Positions 48,571-59,928 of a stretch of 64,000 nucleotides of DNA are shown here, one piece after another. The notes beneath the pieces are model-generated. The model was not told where the DNA came from. It saw only the letters and a program-made list of their open reading frames with translations, and ran no database searches. Numbering within the stretch: the stretch's first letter is position 1; every line of letters starts with the position of its first letter. Made by a program: the position numbers and the translations under genes. The stretch is from positions 2,108,001 to 2,172,000 of the forward strand of contig JAKULF010000010.1 in assembly GCA_022661535.1 (NCBI GenBank), read 5' to 3'. The stretch comes from Eutypa lata. Its lineage: Eukaryota; Ascomycota; Sordariomycetes; Xylariales; Diatrypaceae.

Positions 48571-49443
48571 ATGGCGACGGTTGAGACGAGCCCAAAGGTT
48601 ACATATAGCCCACCGGGTAGTGCGGCAAAACGGCCTAGAGGTAGAGCTTCCTCCCTTTACCCCTCATATTACCTTTTCGAAATAATACGCAAATATGACT
48701 GTGTTGTGTTACTAACGTGCATTCCCCTAGGAATCCTCAAAAACTCCTTCCAACGGTCACCACCTCCGGAGTCCCCCGTCAAGGAGCAGGATTTATCGGA
48801 TAAGGAGATCACCATCATTAACACGCAAACCAATGCGGGCCATCGCCGCTCCTCCAGCGCCGCGAGCCGACCCGCGGGATCCCGCCGCCAGTCATCGCGG
48901 GCGCCGTCGTTTGGCCCAGACGATGTCGAGAGCAACCAGGCGCGCCTGAAGTGGGACGAGGCGAACCTGTACCTCACGGAGCAGGAGCGCACGGCGACGA
49001 TGAAGATCACGGAGCCCAAAACACCGTACGCCAAGCACTACGAACCGTCCGAAGACGAGGATGACATCGACGATTACGAGATGTTGGATGGCGGCGATGC
49101 CGGCGGCGAGCACGCGGGCAAGGAGGACATCCCGGGCCTGTCGCTCGGCGAGCCCGAGGAGGAGATCCCCGAGGGAGGGTTTGCCGAGCGCAAGCCGAGC
49201 AAGGTGCACGTTAGCGACGAGGACGCGACGCCCCAGCACGATGCCGACGACTACATCGGCATGACCCCCGAGGAGCGCGAGAAGCACCGCAAGTTCGAGG
49301 CCATGCGCAAGAAGCACTACGAGATGAAGGACGTGGCCAAGTTCCTTGGTCATCCTGAGAACCTCGAGGAGCTCGAGGAGGAGGACCAGCAGCCACCTCC
49401 CATGCCTACGATTAACGGTGCTAAGGTCGGAGCTGGCGATTAA
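48571..49443 (+). CDS. GLC8: protein phosphatase inhibitor 2 (GLC8/IPP-2)
   Basis: Regulates protein phosphatase 1 (yeast Glc8). Exons 48571-48640 and 48731-49443 give 260 aa. The 90-nt intron has a GTAGAG donor, a TTACTAAC branch site and a CCCTAG acceptor; splicing creates the PP1-binding start RGILKNS (about 23-29), the inhibitor-2 KGILK motif. Further motifs are RLKWDEANL (about 95-103), MKITEPKTPYAKHYEP with the Thr of the TPY site that GSK-3 phosphorylates in relatives, and REKHRKFEAMRKKHYEMK near 230, corresponding to the third PP1-contact helix. An acidic middle and tail are normal for the family. The intron is a multiple of three and has no stop, so a 290-aa unspliced frame exists but lacks the KGILK junction. 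Confidence 0.88.
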   Translation: MATVETSPKVTYSPPGSAAKRPRGRASSLYPSYYLFEIIRKYDCVVLLTCIPLGILKNSFQRSPPPESPVKEQDLSDKEITIINTQTNAGHRRSSSAASRPAGSRRQSSRAPSFGPDDVESNQARLKWDEANLYLTEQERTATMKITEPKTPYAKHYEPSEDEDDIDDYEMLDGGDAGGEHAGKEDIPGLSLGEPEEEIPEGGFAERKPSKVHVSDEDATPQHDADDYIGMTPEEREKHRKFEAMRKKHYEMKDVAKFLGHPENLEELEEEDQQPPPMPTINGAKVGAGD

Positions 49444-50447
49444 GTTAGACTAGACCGGGACAATATATCAAGGCTTCACACTCCCCCGCACACGCACACA
49501 TTGTACATGTATGATCCTTGGAGTTAAGGGGGGGGGGGGGTGGGAGGACCGACGGCTCACCTCGGAGGTAATAGAGGTATGGGGATTGAATTTATCATGA
49601 ACAGGTCTGGGGGGTCAAACTGGGGAGGAAGACACGAAAGCACGAATTATTGTATTGCATGATGAATGGAGTTTACAGGGGAAGGAAGGCTTGAGGCGTT
49701 TCACGACTCGGGAAACAATTTTTTCGTTAAACACCCTATCTATCTGCTTTTCGCAGTTCAGTCCAGTGTTCTTTTTGTATGTTCTATCTCGACACGACCC
49801 GAGTGAAAAACATTATTCGCATCTCTTACGTACGTGATCAATTTCGTTAGCTCGCTCGCTTGCTTCCTTGTCTTTGGTGGAGGTGGAGACAGAGGTGCTG
49901 GTGGGAGAATAGAGGAACGAATTGTTTCACGGAAGCAAAGCTTGTTTGGGCATACATAAAGTGCAAGATGATGTGGATGGACGGATGAACTGTGAAGAGC
50001 TGGGATATGGGTTTGTACAATTAGCATACGGTTCTAGCAATGGTCAGTCGATTAATCTTACTGGCGATGGGCTACGGGCGATGATGGATGGCGCCCGGGG
50101 AGTTCTTTCTCTTGGTGGACTGATGGGAATAGATTTCTAACAGTTTATGTTATATTTCGATAATGCGCTTCGTACCAATAGATTTCTAAATTATGCTATT
50201 TCATCTGCCTTCCTATTGCGATAAATACATCACCACACTTGCTTGCGTGTAACAGATACAAGCAACGCTTCCGTGCCATAATCACTTTCTTCTTCTACTA
50301 TGTAGTTACATCGCTAAATACATCCACTCGAGGGGTTATAACATGCCATATTGTATGCAGTGCTTTTTTTCATCATTCATCCATCCATCCATCCATCCGC
50401 TAATCCAATACTTCGCTAAGAACTGTCAATCACCACAAATGAACGAA
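49444..50447. other. convergent 3' region between GLC8 and LCL2
   Basis: A poly-G tract lies near 49529-49540 and an ATCC microsatellite at 50380-50398. No gene seen. Confidence 0.5.
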
Positions 50448-50967
50448 TTACAACATCCCCTTGCGCGCCAGCTCGACTTTACGCGCCGCCTCGCCCTGTT
50501 TGAATCCCCCCTTTGACACGCATAGTCGGTGGCCGTCTACCGTCTCGAACTTGTCTTCGTTGGCGGGGAAAGCGCAGGGGCAGTGGTGGGGGAAGTGGAC
50601 GCATGCTATATTAAGTCATAGGGAATTAGTATTCCTCTCTCAGACAGATAGGTAGGTGGCTACATAGCTCAGAAGAAGGGAGGGAGAGAGAGCCGGCTAT
50701 GTTCTCTCTAATACAAAGGGAGAAAGGAGACGAAGCAGATGCGAAGAAAGACATACCCAAGGTATCGGGACACAGGTACTTGTCGCAGCGCATCCGCTCC
50801 CAGTTCGACTGGTAGAACGTCGGGTCGCTCGGCACGTTCTGCGGTTCTCCCTGCTGCTGCTGTTGTCCTCCACCGCCGAACATCTGGTCGAAGAACCCAA
50901 ATTGCGCGGATACGAGGGGCGAGAGGAAGGCGACGAGAAGGAGGGTGAGCGGTGTTGGAAGATGCAT
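50448..50967 (-). CDS. LCL2: LCL2, secreted/ER small cysteine protein
   Basis: Fungal family named for a yeast mutant with long chronological lifespan; proposed ER-associated role. Exons 50967-50757 and 50605-50448 give 122 aa, the usual length. The donor is GTATGT, the acceptor TATAG, and the junction gives [14 protein letters not shown]. Visible features are a signal peptide (about 1-21, [15 protein letters not shown] then QFGFFDQMF), a poly-Gln stretch, [21 protein letters not shown], the CPCAFP block, DKFE, and the C-terminal [20 protein letters not shown]. It is divergently placed from the bL27m gene with about 450 bp between start codons. Confidence 0.9.
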
Positions 50968-51415
50968 TTTTGTCTCTCGGGTGGCTTTCGAGTTGACGTA
51001 TTTTTTTTATTTTTTTTGTAATTGTCAGGATAATTAAGTGCGTACGTATGTAGGTATTTACAAAGGGGGAAACGGGGAGGTCTTCCGCGGAATAAGGAGG
51101 TTTACATGGAGGTAGCTAGCTAGGTATGTCATTGAGTGGTCAATCCATCGGGACAATTGTCGTCATTGTGAAGCTGCATTGCTGGCAACTTTAAGGTGGA
51201 TTCCTTATCGTTATCGTTGGTCTCGAAGAGGTATGCTGGTATGTAGCTTCCTTATCGTATGCTATCAATCGGAAGGCCGTCGGATGACTAAGCGGAAATT
51301 TTGGAACTGCTGGATCCCGAGCTTCGTTCCGACGCCCAAGTCAGCTGCCATTGCACGCAAAAATTCCCTACCAGGGAAAGGGAAAGACAAAACCTCGACA
51401 ACGCCGCCGACAGCG
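50968..51415. promoter_or_regulatory. shared divergent promoter of LCL2 and bL27m
   Basis: About 450 bp between divergent start codons. It contains a T-rich tract at about 51001-51018 (on the plus strand), a common fungal promoter element. No specific factor site assigned. Confidence 0.45.
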
Positions 51416-52517
51416 ATGCGAATCACTCAATTGCAGCGGCCTTTAGTGGCAGCTGCCTCCAACTTAACGAGAAGGCCGACCCCCGCCGCCGGCACGACGA
51501 CAATTAGACAGTTACAAGAGGCGTTGGGTGCGTTGCGGATAGGAGCCAGCAATGCCACCGTCGAGGGTCGAAGATATGCCAGTGTCAAGTCCCAGGGAAT
51601 GTACAAGTTAAGAGACTCGAGCACGATACCGAAGAAACTAGGAGCAAAAAAGTCGGGTGGTACGTTTACCTATTCTCATGTATCATGGGATAATACCCCT
51701 ACAACACGAAATCTTCGACACAAGGCAGCACAGGCCTTATTGTAGCTCTGGCCCAATGAACGGCGAATAAAAAAGGCAACAGCTAGCTAACATAGTAAAA
51801 ATTCAAACAGACTCCTACGTCATCACCGGCAACATCATCTACAAGCAACGCGGCACCAAGTGGTTTCCGGGCGAGAACGTCGGCATGGGGCGAGACCACA
51901 CGATCTTCGCGCTGGCCTCGGGGTACGTGAAGTACTACCGGGATCCGGCACGGCACCCCAAGCGGCAATACATCGGCGTGGTGTTCGACAAGGCCGACAC
52001 GCTCCCCTACCCGGCCCACGCGGCGCGCAAGCGGCGCCTCAACATGACGGCCTCGGCGATCCCGGCGCCGGCGCCGCAGCCGGAGCTCTCGCCGTCGGGG
52101 ATCCCGACGCAGGTGGTGCGGCTGGGCCTGGAGCGGTCGCGGCGGCCGCACCCGCGCGACGTGCGCGTGCTCAAGCTCGACCGCGACGGGTCCTCGTACG
52201 CGTACAGCGAGGAGAACTGGCGGCTCGGCACGCTCGTCCGCACCGAGAAGCGCAAGATGGGCAGCCGCCGCGTCGCCATGAAGCACCGCCGCCGCAAGGT
52301 CAAGGCCATCTCCAAGGAGATGCGCGCCGAGCGCGAGGACAAGATCGCCCGGCGCAAGGAGGCCCTCGACGCGCAGCGCGCGGCCAAGATGCGGAAGATG
52401 CGCGAGTACAGGGAACGCAAGAAGGCGGAGGCTGCAGCCGCTGGACAGGGGCAGGGAGGTGCTGCTGCGCCGCTACCCCCGCCGCCGAAGACTAGTCCGC
52501 CGGCGGCTGAGGTGTGA
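51416..52517 (+). CDS. MRP7: mitochondrial large-subunit ribosomal protein bL27m
   Basis: Component of the mitoribosome near the peptidyl-transferase centre. Exons 51416-51659 and 51811-52517 give 316 aa. The donor is GTACGT, the acceptor AAACAG, and the junction gives [13 protein letters not shown]. The N-terminal 50 residues are rich in Arg, Ala, Thr and Ser, like a mitochondrial presequence. The L27 core includes [35 protein letters not shown] and [19 protein letters not shown]. The long C-terminal extension ends in a charged coiled-coil ([15 protein letters not shown]) and a Pro/Ala tail, as in fungal Mrp7. The second exon is strongly GC-rich. ATG 51416 was chosen because upstream in-frame starts are not needed for the presequence. 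Confidence 0.9.
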
Positions 52518-54717
52518 GATGTGAGGTGTGGTGTGAGGATGTTAGGTCTTCAACTTAGGTTAGGGAAAGGGGATGGTTGCACGTCCAGACAGGCAGATGA
52601 ATGGATATGTGATTCAGTCTACTGCGGTCGATTAGAATAGCATACCGCCTGTTCTAAAGCAATGGGGGTAGAACGGTCGGTTGGCTTAGCCCATCGTTGG
52701 CAAGCCTGGACAAATAGGGGGCACGGGGACCAGTTAGGTCTACGTACTTGAATATTGTAACAGTATTAAATAAGCTAGCATTCACAAGCAAAACCACTAT
52801 CGCCACCATCAAGAAATATATGACGAACATTATATCCATGCATTACGGGTCGAGGTGACGTGTTAGCATTCGAAGTTGGCCTCTAATGTCTAGAGTACAT
52901 GCTCCTGGGGGAAAGGGGGTGGGTGGGGCCATGTTAAGACAATGGATATGCTGTGAACTTTACTTGATGACAGTCCATGCTATATTCATAAGAAGTTAAG
53001 TTACCCAACGATGATGTAAACTCATTTAATAATCCAATACGACATATTTCAGTTCAAGCCTACCACATTCTACTTATCCCGACTGATCCATCTGTATTGC
53101 TACCTACATCTGGTTATCCCCCCTACATTTATACCCAAATTATAGCGAATTCCTCCCAGAAAACTTGACACTAGTTCTTAACTTAACCATGAAGAGGGTG
53201 TCAATATCTTCTGTTTAATATGCTCCCATCCAAAGGCCCGCCGTAAAAGGGTCAGAAGCATAGATGCCGTGATATTGCACGTAGATTTGGGATTTGAAAC
53301 GTGATTATTCATGTTGCGTATGTTAGCTTCGTAGTGCTCTCTTTTCCATCCCCCCCAACGTTGAATAACACGAAGTTAGCTGGTGATAATGACGGACTAG
53401 TCAAATATCAACCATGTGAATTGAATATTATTCAATTTATGCGAATTGTTCATACTGCAATCAATTTGTGGGGTCTCAATCGCAGCCTAGCTAATATAAA
53501 TTTATGTCCCTAGATCAACGCCCGGGCAAGTGTAATAGTAGAACCCCTTCAAATATACATTAGGCTGCCAATATATCACTACACTAGAAGGGGCCGCCGT
53601 CTTCCGGTCTATGATCAGCACCTAGGCAGTTTAGCTTCGGACAATCAAGGCCTATGCATGCGTACTAATCCTCCTTTCTACTTTTAATATATATAACGTA
53701 GCGTGAGCTCACCAATACAATAATATAAGAACCCGCTAAGTGATTGTAGTCCACTAATCATCTGTGTAGGATACCCAGAGATGAGAATGTGTTTTTGGGT
53801 GAATTTACATGTAATGGTTGGAGCGGATGGACCAGACACATTCCGCTGAAGGTGGGCGGTATATGTTGAATAACCTCGCTCTTGCCCTGGGCCCCGCCGA
53901 TACTCCCTGTATCCCCGAATCCGAGGGTTCGGCGGGCCACTCCAGTGCTTTAGAGTCCTTTGCTCATTTATCATTTAGCAAACTCGTCCATAAAGGCGAC
54001 TTGTTTTTTTTTAAAGGACCCTTTGAGGTCGGGGAAGAAAGTGTGACTGAAATGGGGTAGGATAGGTAGGGTAGCTAGCTGCTTTGAGTCGGATGTGCTA
54101 TTGCTGGCTGGAGACGGAGCACTCCGGGTCAGAGAATAGGCGCCTGCGAGGATGAGAGGAACAGTTTTGTGTGAGCTGCGTTGTAGTAGGCATATGTGTT
54201 AGTATTTTCTGCGTTATGAGTATTATTTATATTAAACAGATCAATGTGCTCCGGTACGAGAGCATTTTCCGGCATTTAAGCATATTTGACCATAGCCTTT
54301 ATACTTATTATCTCAAGCCTATAAGAACGTTCAACTTCCAATATCGATATATCTAACATTGCACTTATGTCTCGCTGTTTTTGTCATCTATGGGGCTTCG
54401 TGCCGAGATTCAAGTTAAGGGTTTTCTAGTTTAACTGAGGGCGGTACTTATAAGTAAGGCAATCACATGCTGTTCCACCACACCGGGTGTCCCTTTGCCG
54501 CTTGGAATATCTTGTTAGGCTACAGCGTCATGTGGACATACCTGTCAAACGTAGAGCCTTGCGGCAGCAGCCAACATGGTCCCCCGATCCTCTCTCCACC
54601 CTGATGACTTTGTGTTCCGGCAAACTACGCAGACCACACTTCTGTCTGCTGCAGTTTCCAAGGTAGGAGGACCCAACTCATTTGGGAGCTTCGCGGAAAT
54701 ACCAGCACCTGAGCAGG
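52518..54717. other. intergenic, no gene seen
   Basis: 2.2 kb AT-rich DNA separating the core-gene block from the decayed island. Short frames only. Confidence 0.45.
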
Positions 54718-56465
54718 ATGGAAGCCATATCTGAATTACTTTCATGGCCGCGCCTCGGTTTGACCCTCGTCGTCTATTTCGTGACTCTGGCTTTTTATCG
54801 TTTATCCATCCTCTGTCTGGCTTCCCAGGTCCCAAACTGGCAGCCTTCTCGCGCTAGTACGAAGCCTACTATGATGTCGTGCAAAATGGACAATATAACT
54901 TCAAAATTGCAAAACTGCACAAAGAATATGGTAGGTATTGGAGTGCTGCCCTCCCTATTCCTGCCTCTCCGCTCGTCACCTCCAGACAGCTTACTCTTTT
55001 GCTACCGATACGTACATCCGATTGTTCGCATCTCCCCGCACGAATTGCGCATCAGCGACTCCGTCTTCTTTGACCAACTCTATCGACAGGATGGCGTGTG
55101 GGACAAATACGACTGGTCGGTTGATGCCTTTGCCAGCCAGGGCGCTATGCTCCTCACTCCCAAGCACGAAGTACACAAAGCACGTCGACAGCCCTTGAAC
55201 CCGTTCTTCTCCAAGGCCAGAGTGAGTGGTCATCAAGACATGATCGACCAACACCTGGACAAGTTGTGTGACCGTATTTCCGTGTTCGCCGAGTCATGCG
55301 AGACATTTAACTTTGGGGCCGCCATCACTGCCTTTGTCCGTGACGTTGCATTCGATTTCATCCTCGGCAAGAGCTACAAGAGTCTTGATCATGATGATTT
55401 CGACGAAGTCATGGTGGCTGCAAGTAGCGGGTCCGGGCAGGTGTAGCGTGCGTCGAAACATCCGCGGTTTATCGGGCCAATGTTAAAATCCGTACCAATC
55501 GATTGGATCATAAAATACGGAGATCACGGTACCAAGCTCTTCTTTCGCTTTTTGAAGGTAAGCCATTTCCCTATCTTTCATCATGTCAGCCGGAAACCGG
55601 TTATTAAGACTCCTGGCTTTTTAGGAAAATATGGAGGACACGGAGAGACTAGTAGCGTCCATAAAATCGACTTCACCCTTCGAGAACGCCGCACGTAGCA
55701 TCGTTCATGAAATCATGGAATCGAAACCGCCGGCATCAGAAAGACGACGGATCGAATTTTCGATGACGTGGCCACTATCACCGGGGCCGGGTTCGAAACA
55801 ACTACCGGTGCTCCACGCGTGTTACTTTTCTATGTGTTCGACAAAGAGGAAATTCTGCAAAGACTCCGGGCCGAGTGTTCCACTATCGACACTCGCAATT
55901 TGAAAGCGTTGGAGCAACTCCCTTACCTGAAGGCTGTATTGATGGAGGGCCTCCGTATAAGTCTGGCCCTCGGCACGCGTATGGCTTGCATCGCCCCAGA
56001 CAGGGATCCTTTCTACGATAAATGGTGAATACCAGCCGGTACACCTATGGAGATGACACTTGTACTGCTACACGCTGATGAGACTGTATATCCTGACCCT
56101 CGATACTTAAATCCTGATAGGTGGATTGGACCTGACGGCGGACAAACGCTCGAAAAGACCTTTGCCCCCTTTTTGAGGGGAACAAGGGCTTGCCTTGGCA
56201 TGTGGTAGGTTTTCCGTTGCTTTTGTTTGTTGGTCTCATGAAAAAGTGGCAGACGTTTCAGAAACCGTGCTAATGTATTTGCCATCGTGCGTTTCGTCTT
56301 GCGTGGGCCGAGATGTATCTGCTGATTGCTGGCCTCGCCGATCGTTTTGATTTTCGGTATTCAAATGCTCGAGCTGAGGACTTCGAATGCAACAGCGATC
56401 AATTTGCAATCGGGACGAAGGGAAAGCGTGCTTTAGAAGCTACCGTGTCTCTCCGACTTGAGTGA
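54718..56465 (+). pseudogene. cytochrome P450 pseudogene (trichodiene-oxygenase-like type)
   Basis: Almost the whole of a P450 can be followed on this strand, but in pieces. The membrane anchor starts at ATG 54718. A one-base frameshift lies near 54801-54810. TAG stops stand at 54855-54857 and 55444-55446, both where a Trp is expected. A second one-base frameshift lies near 55740, and a TGA at 56026-56028. Recognisable parts are the VRISPHELRIS segment, the I-helix AGFETTTGA, the K-helix VLMEGLRISLALGTR, the PDRW segment and the haem loop FLRGTRACLGM. The first intron's acceptor also seems lost. The family resemblance is to trichodiene-oxygenase-like P450s, from memory; no neighbouring terpene synthase is present, so no pathway is claimed. 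Confidence 0.8.
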
Positions 56466-58001
56466 GAATATGCACGAGTATGGTCCCAATTCCATGTCAA
56501 CAGATTTTCGACATAAGCGTGGGTGGTTTCTCTCCCAACCCTGGGGATGGGCTGGTGAGATACCGCTTACGTCGTATCACACGTAATCTCCCTGTCTCTA
56601 TCCTTACATCCGAGTAAAGGCCTTTTACTGGGATGCTGGTAGTTATCTGAATTTGTGACTTTCACTTTCTGCCTTATTGTAGCCTCTAAACCGGAAGCTC
56701 GACATCGTGCTAGATCTGAGTGTGCCCGCCACTTCGATATTCGTCTCGGTTTCCCTATTCTGGCTAAGATCTCCTTTGAAGTATTTCGTAGACACTGTGG
56801 CTTTGACTGTTCGTAGTATCCGCTGTCCACACTCCAATATATAGAATGTTTCCGGGAGGTACCAGAACAGATACTGGCCTGGTCCTGGAGGACGGCGTAG
56901 GACTTGCGCGAGGACTTTTCTCCACAGGTGGCCTTCTCGCTTCGGTATCTCCTCCTTTGAGTCATATCAAAGCAAAGCAATGCGACGAGGATGAATAGCC
57001 TAGTAATACTCATACACACACACACACACACATCATCTTTCTATCGAACATTGGCCATGTATTCAACGCATAGTACAGGGTACATAGGAACATCTCTGGT
57101 AGATGTGTGCATTAACTTGGTATCTTCCTATTCACCTTGTATACGGCTCGATGAAAGCCCTCTTTTCCGTATACTCGCTTCGTCTCACAAAGCATAGCTA
57201 AGTGCAATTACAGCCGTTCCTGGCCCTATCCACTAAGTTCTCTCTTCTTGTTTTTAGTGCTATCGATGATATCCTGCTAAACACATGTCTTCATATAACT
57301 TCACATATAAATCACTGGGTAACTTTGTCCGATATGACGTAAGACAGCTAGCTATATTATCTCGAGCTGGGCGTTGAGTGCACAAAATTGACTGTCCGAC
57401 CAACGAAGTACATCAAATATCGATGGCGGCAAAATGACAATAGCACCCTAAGTCCAGACGAGCTAGATGAGGAAGCGACGCAGTAATACTACAGTAGTGA
57501 GGGTGGACACTAAGACAAACAGAAGAATAGAAGGCATCATGGCGTTCGGAACTACAGAATGTATGAGGCAACGACAGACAGAATTCTTAAGCTTCTTTTC
57601 AAGCAAGTAATACAATATATACTTAGTAATAAAACATTACAATAACATTTATACATCATTTATATAACTTTCAAATGATGTACTTCGTTAAGCATCAACA
57701 TGGTACATTGAAATGGCCCCTTGGGATTTCGCTCGAATATATGTATAGTATGTACATGGTTGTAAGCTAACTGCCTTGTGGTGCATTAGAAAGAGTGACT
57801 AACCTCCCAACCAGCCAGGGTTGGCATCTTGTTTCGCACACGTCGTGATGCCCCTCATCAACACCTCGATGATTCTCAAGCCCCTCCCACCTGTTTCTTA
57901 TACGTCCCCTTTCGTTACGAGTTCTTCTAAACTTAGTATCACAGCCAAGTATTACTTTTGCTAGGCCAAGATTCTATTACGGGCAAATCTCAATCTCAGT
58001 T
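56466..58001. other. intergenic with CA microsatellite
   Basis: A (CA)n tract lies at 57013-57032. No gene seen between the two pseudogenes. Confidence 0.5.
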
Positions 58002-58842
58002 ATGGATAAACTGGACATCTCCGACACACCTACTGATATGAAGAACGCAAAAGCCCATCATCTGCTTACTGCAAACACGGGAAATGGTTAGGCTATGTAG
58101 ATCTCGCTAAAAGAACTGGCCGAAGCATACGGTCTTTCGTGGACAATCACAGACATTCGGTCAAACGAGCAACAAAAAGAATGTACGTTATCGGACAACC
58201 AAGCCGACCTAGAACCATTTAATTGGCAGTGGGTGGTTTAGTTTAAGACGTGATCTTATAGGGTTCCTCCGACTAAATCCGAATGGCCGTATCCCTGTCG
58301 TAATTAGTCGACAACAGACATAGGCCATCCATCACCGTGCACGAGTCCTCCGCCGGTCTACTCTGTCTACTCAAGGACGCGGACAAGGAGAAGAATTTCG
58401 GCTTTGAGGATGACCTCGAGCATAACGAGCTACTTCAGTAGCTTTTCTTCTGGCATGGTCGGGGGTGCCCTATCAGGGGCAAGTGACTCACTTCACCAAG
58501 GCTGGCCCGGAGAAGATTGAATGCGAGTGTACAGGGTTCTAATTTATCTTCGCATTACTAGACGCAATATCCCGGTTCCGGAACGATACCCTACGTGTCT
58601 TCGGAGTCCTCGAAATCCGTCTTTCCGGCAAGTATACCGGCGAGCCGAGGGACTATCCGGCTGGTAGGGGCAAGGGCAAGTACTCTATTGCTGATATCAA
58701 GACTTGGTCTTGGGTAAGCTATTGGGAAACTTGCGGCATCACTAAGCTGGAAATGCAAACCTTCCCACACTTGCTGGACTGGATCGACAGAACTGCCCGA
58801 CGTCTTGGTACCGGATCCAAATACAACCCGGCTGAAGCTTGA
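58002..58842 (+). pseudogene. glutathione S-transferase pseudogene (Ure2/theta-like)
   Basis: Starts at ATG 58002. The thioredoxin-fold part reads ISLKELAEAYGLSW and, across a GTACGT..TATAG intron (58184-58261), WFLRLNPNGRIPVVI, then VHESSAGLL. The C-terminal helical part gives HFTKAGPEKIE, FGVLEIRLSGKYTGEPRDY, KYSIADIKTWSWVSYWE and FPHLLDWIDRTARR. Breaks are TAG stops at 58089-58091 and 58098-58100, a frameshift near 58300, a TAG at 58439-58441 where Trp is expected, and another frameshift near 58465. It therefore cannot make a full protein. GST relatives of this type often accompany fungal secondary-metabolism genes; here its neighbour is another dead gene. Confidence 0.75.
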
Positions 58843-59547
58843 GACTTCCGGGGCGCAGGACACAAGAGTTCAAAAGGCAAGTTAGCCAGGTTAGCCGGGG
58901 CCTGGATGATTTCAGTACCGCCGCAATGTTTTAGCAAACGCATTTGTGCCGGAATGGTTATTTATATGATATCTCTGTTACTTGTATGGATGATGATTCT
59001 CTGATGGGAGGGCCTTTAGTGACAACATGGTTATCTAGTTAATCTAAGAGCATTGAATTTCGCAGAGCACACCTCAAAACATAACTATGTTTAGGAGACC
59101 TCTGTCTTATGCACATGAATTAAATGATGTTATGAAAGTCCTTATCAAGTGGATGCAAAAAACTTGACGGCGAGCTGCTACCGAGTTGGTGGAGACCCAA
59201 GTGTCTAATGCATCCCCTTGTAGGGACCTAATAGTATGTGTTTACCTAACTCCTATAGTTGCTTTTCTGAGACGAAAGTATGCTATTCAAACAGCAGGAC
59301 CTGTTATCTCTATCCACGGATCAAGTACTCGAACTTTTCAAAGCAACCTTTTGTAGCCGCATTTGAAATTTAAGTCCATTTTATTAACACTTTCCGACAC
59401 AAAATAAATGCAAGCCTTCCGACAATTCATACTAGCTGGTGGTTGTGGTTGGTGACCTAATCTTACCCTTCGCTTTGGTATGTTCTTCCCCTACCCATAT
59501 TCTTCCGTACTCCCTACCTGGGAAATACTCATCCCATCTCACCTCTC
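58843..59547. other. intergenic, no gene seen
   Basis: About 700 bp between the GST and secreted-protein pseudogenes. No gene seen. Confidence 0.45.
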
Positions 59548-59928
59548 TCAAGAAAAGATGTCCTTCATGAAGCCGCTGGCTCTGGGCAAGCCAGTACCTG
59601 TGGCTGTCGGTGTTGGCGTGGGGTAAAACTTGCAGATGTCCTCATTCGAGTTGAAACAGTTCTCCCATCAGGCGGTGCACATCTCCTGGCCTATATTATC
59701 GCTGCCATCCAATCTCTGAGAAGTGCAGTGGCTACCCTCTATCGTGAGGTAGATGCAAGCCCGGCACACTTCCTTGTCGAGATCTGCACCGCAGTGGTAA
59801 TTGCAGTGCCAGCTGCAATGCTACGGAGGCTGGCAAACGGGGTCGCAGCTATTACCGAAATCTGCTAATGCACCTAGAAGGGTGATGATAGAGAATAGGG
59901 AGAGACAGATGATGTTAACGAAACACAT
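59548..59928 (-). pseudogene. small cysteine-rich secreted protein, two internal stops
   Basis: A 127-codon minus-strand frame from ATG 59928 to TGA 59548, interrupted by TAG (59821-59823) and TGA (59668-59670). It begins with a clear signal peptide (IICLSLFSIITLLGALA). The remaining sequence has at least ten Cys in closely spaced pairs (CDPVCQ, CSWHC, CRAC) and a Thr/Pro-rich tail (PTPTPTATGTG). Apart from the stops the reading frame is continuous and compositionally uniform, so it is a recently disabled gene rather than chance. A TATAAATA box lies about 150 bp upstream (near 60072). This is the profile of a candidate secreted effector; no specific family is recognised. Confidence 0.6.

Noticed and set aside
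51860..52495. 211-aa frame overlapping the bL27m second exon
   Set aside because: Arg/Gly/Ala-rich out-of-frame shadow; the L27 motifs are in the other frame.
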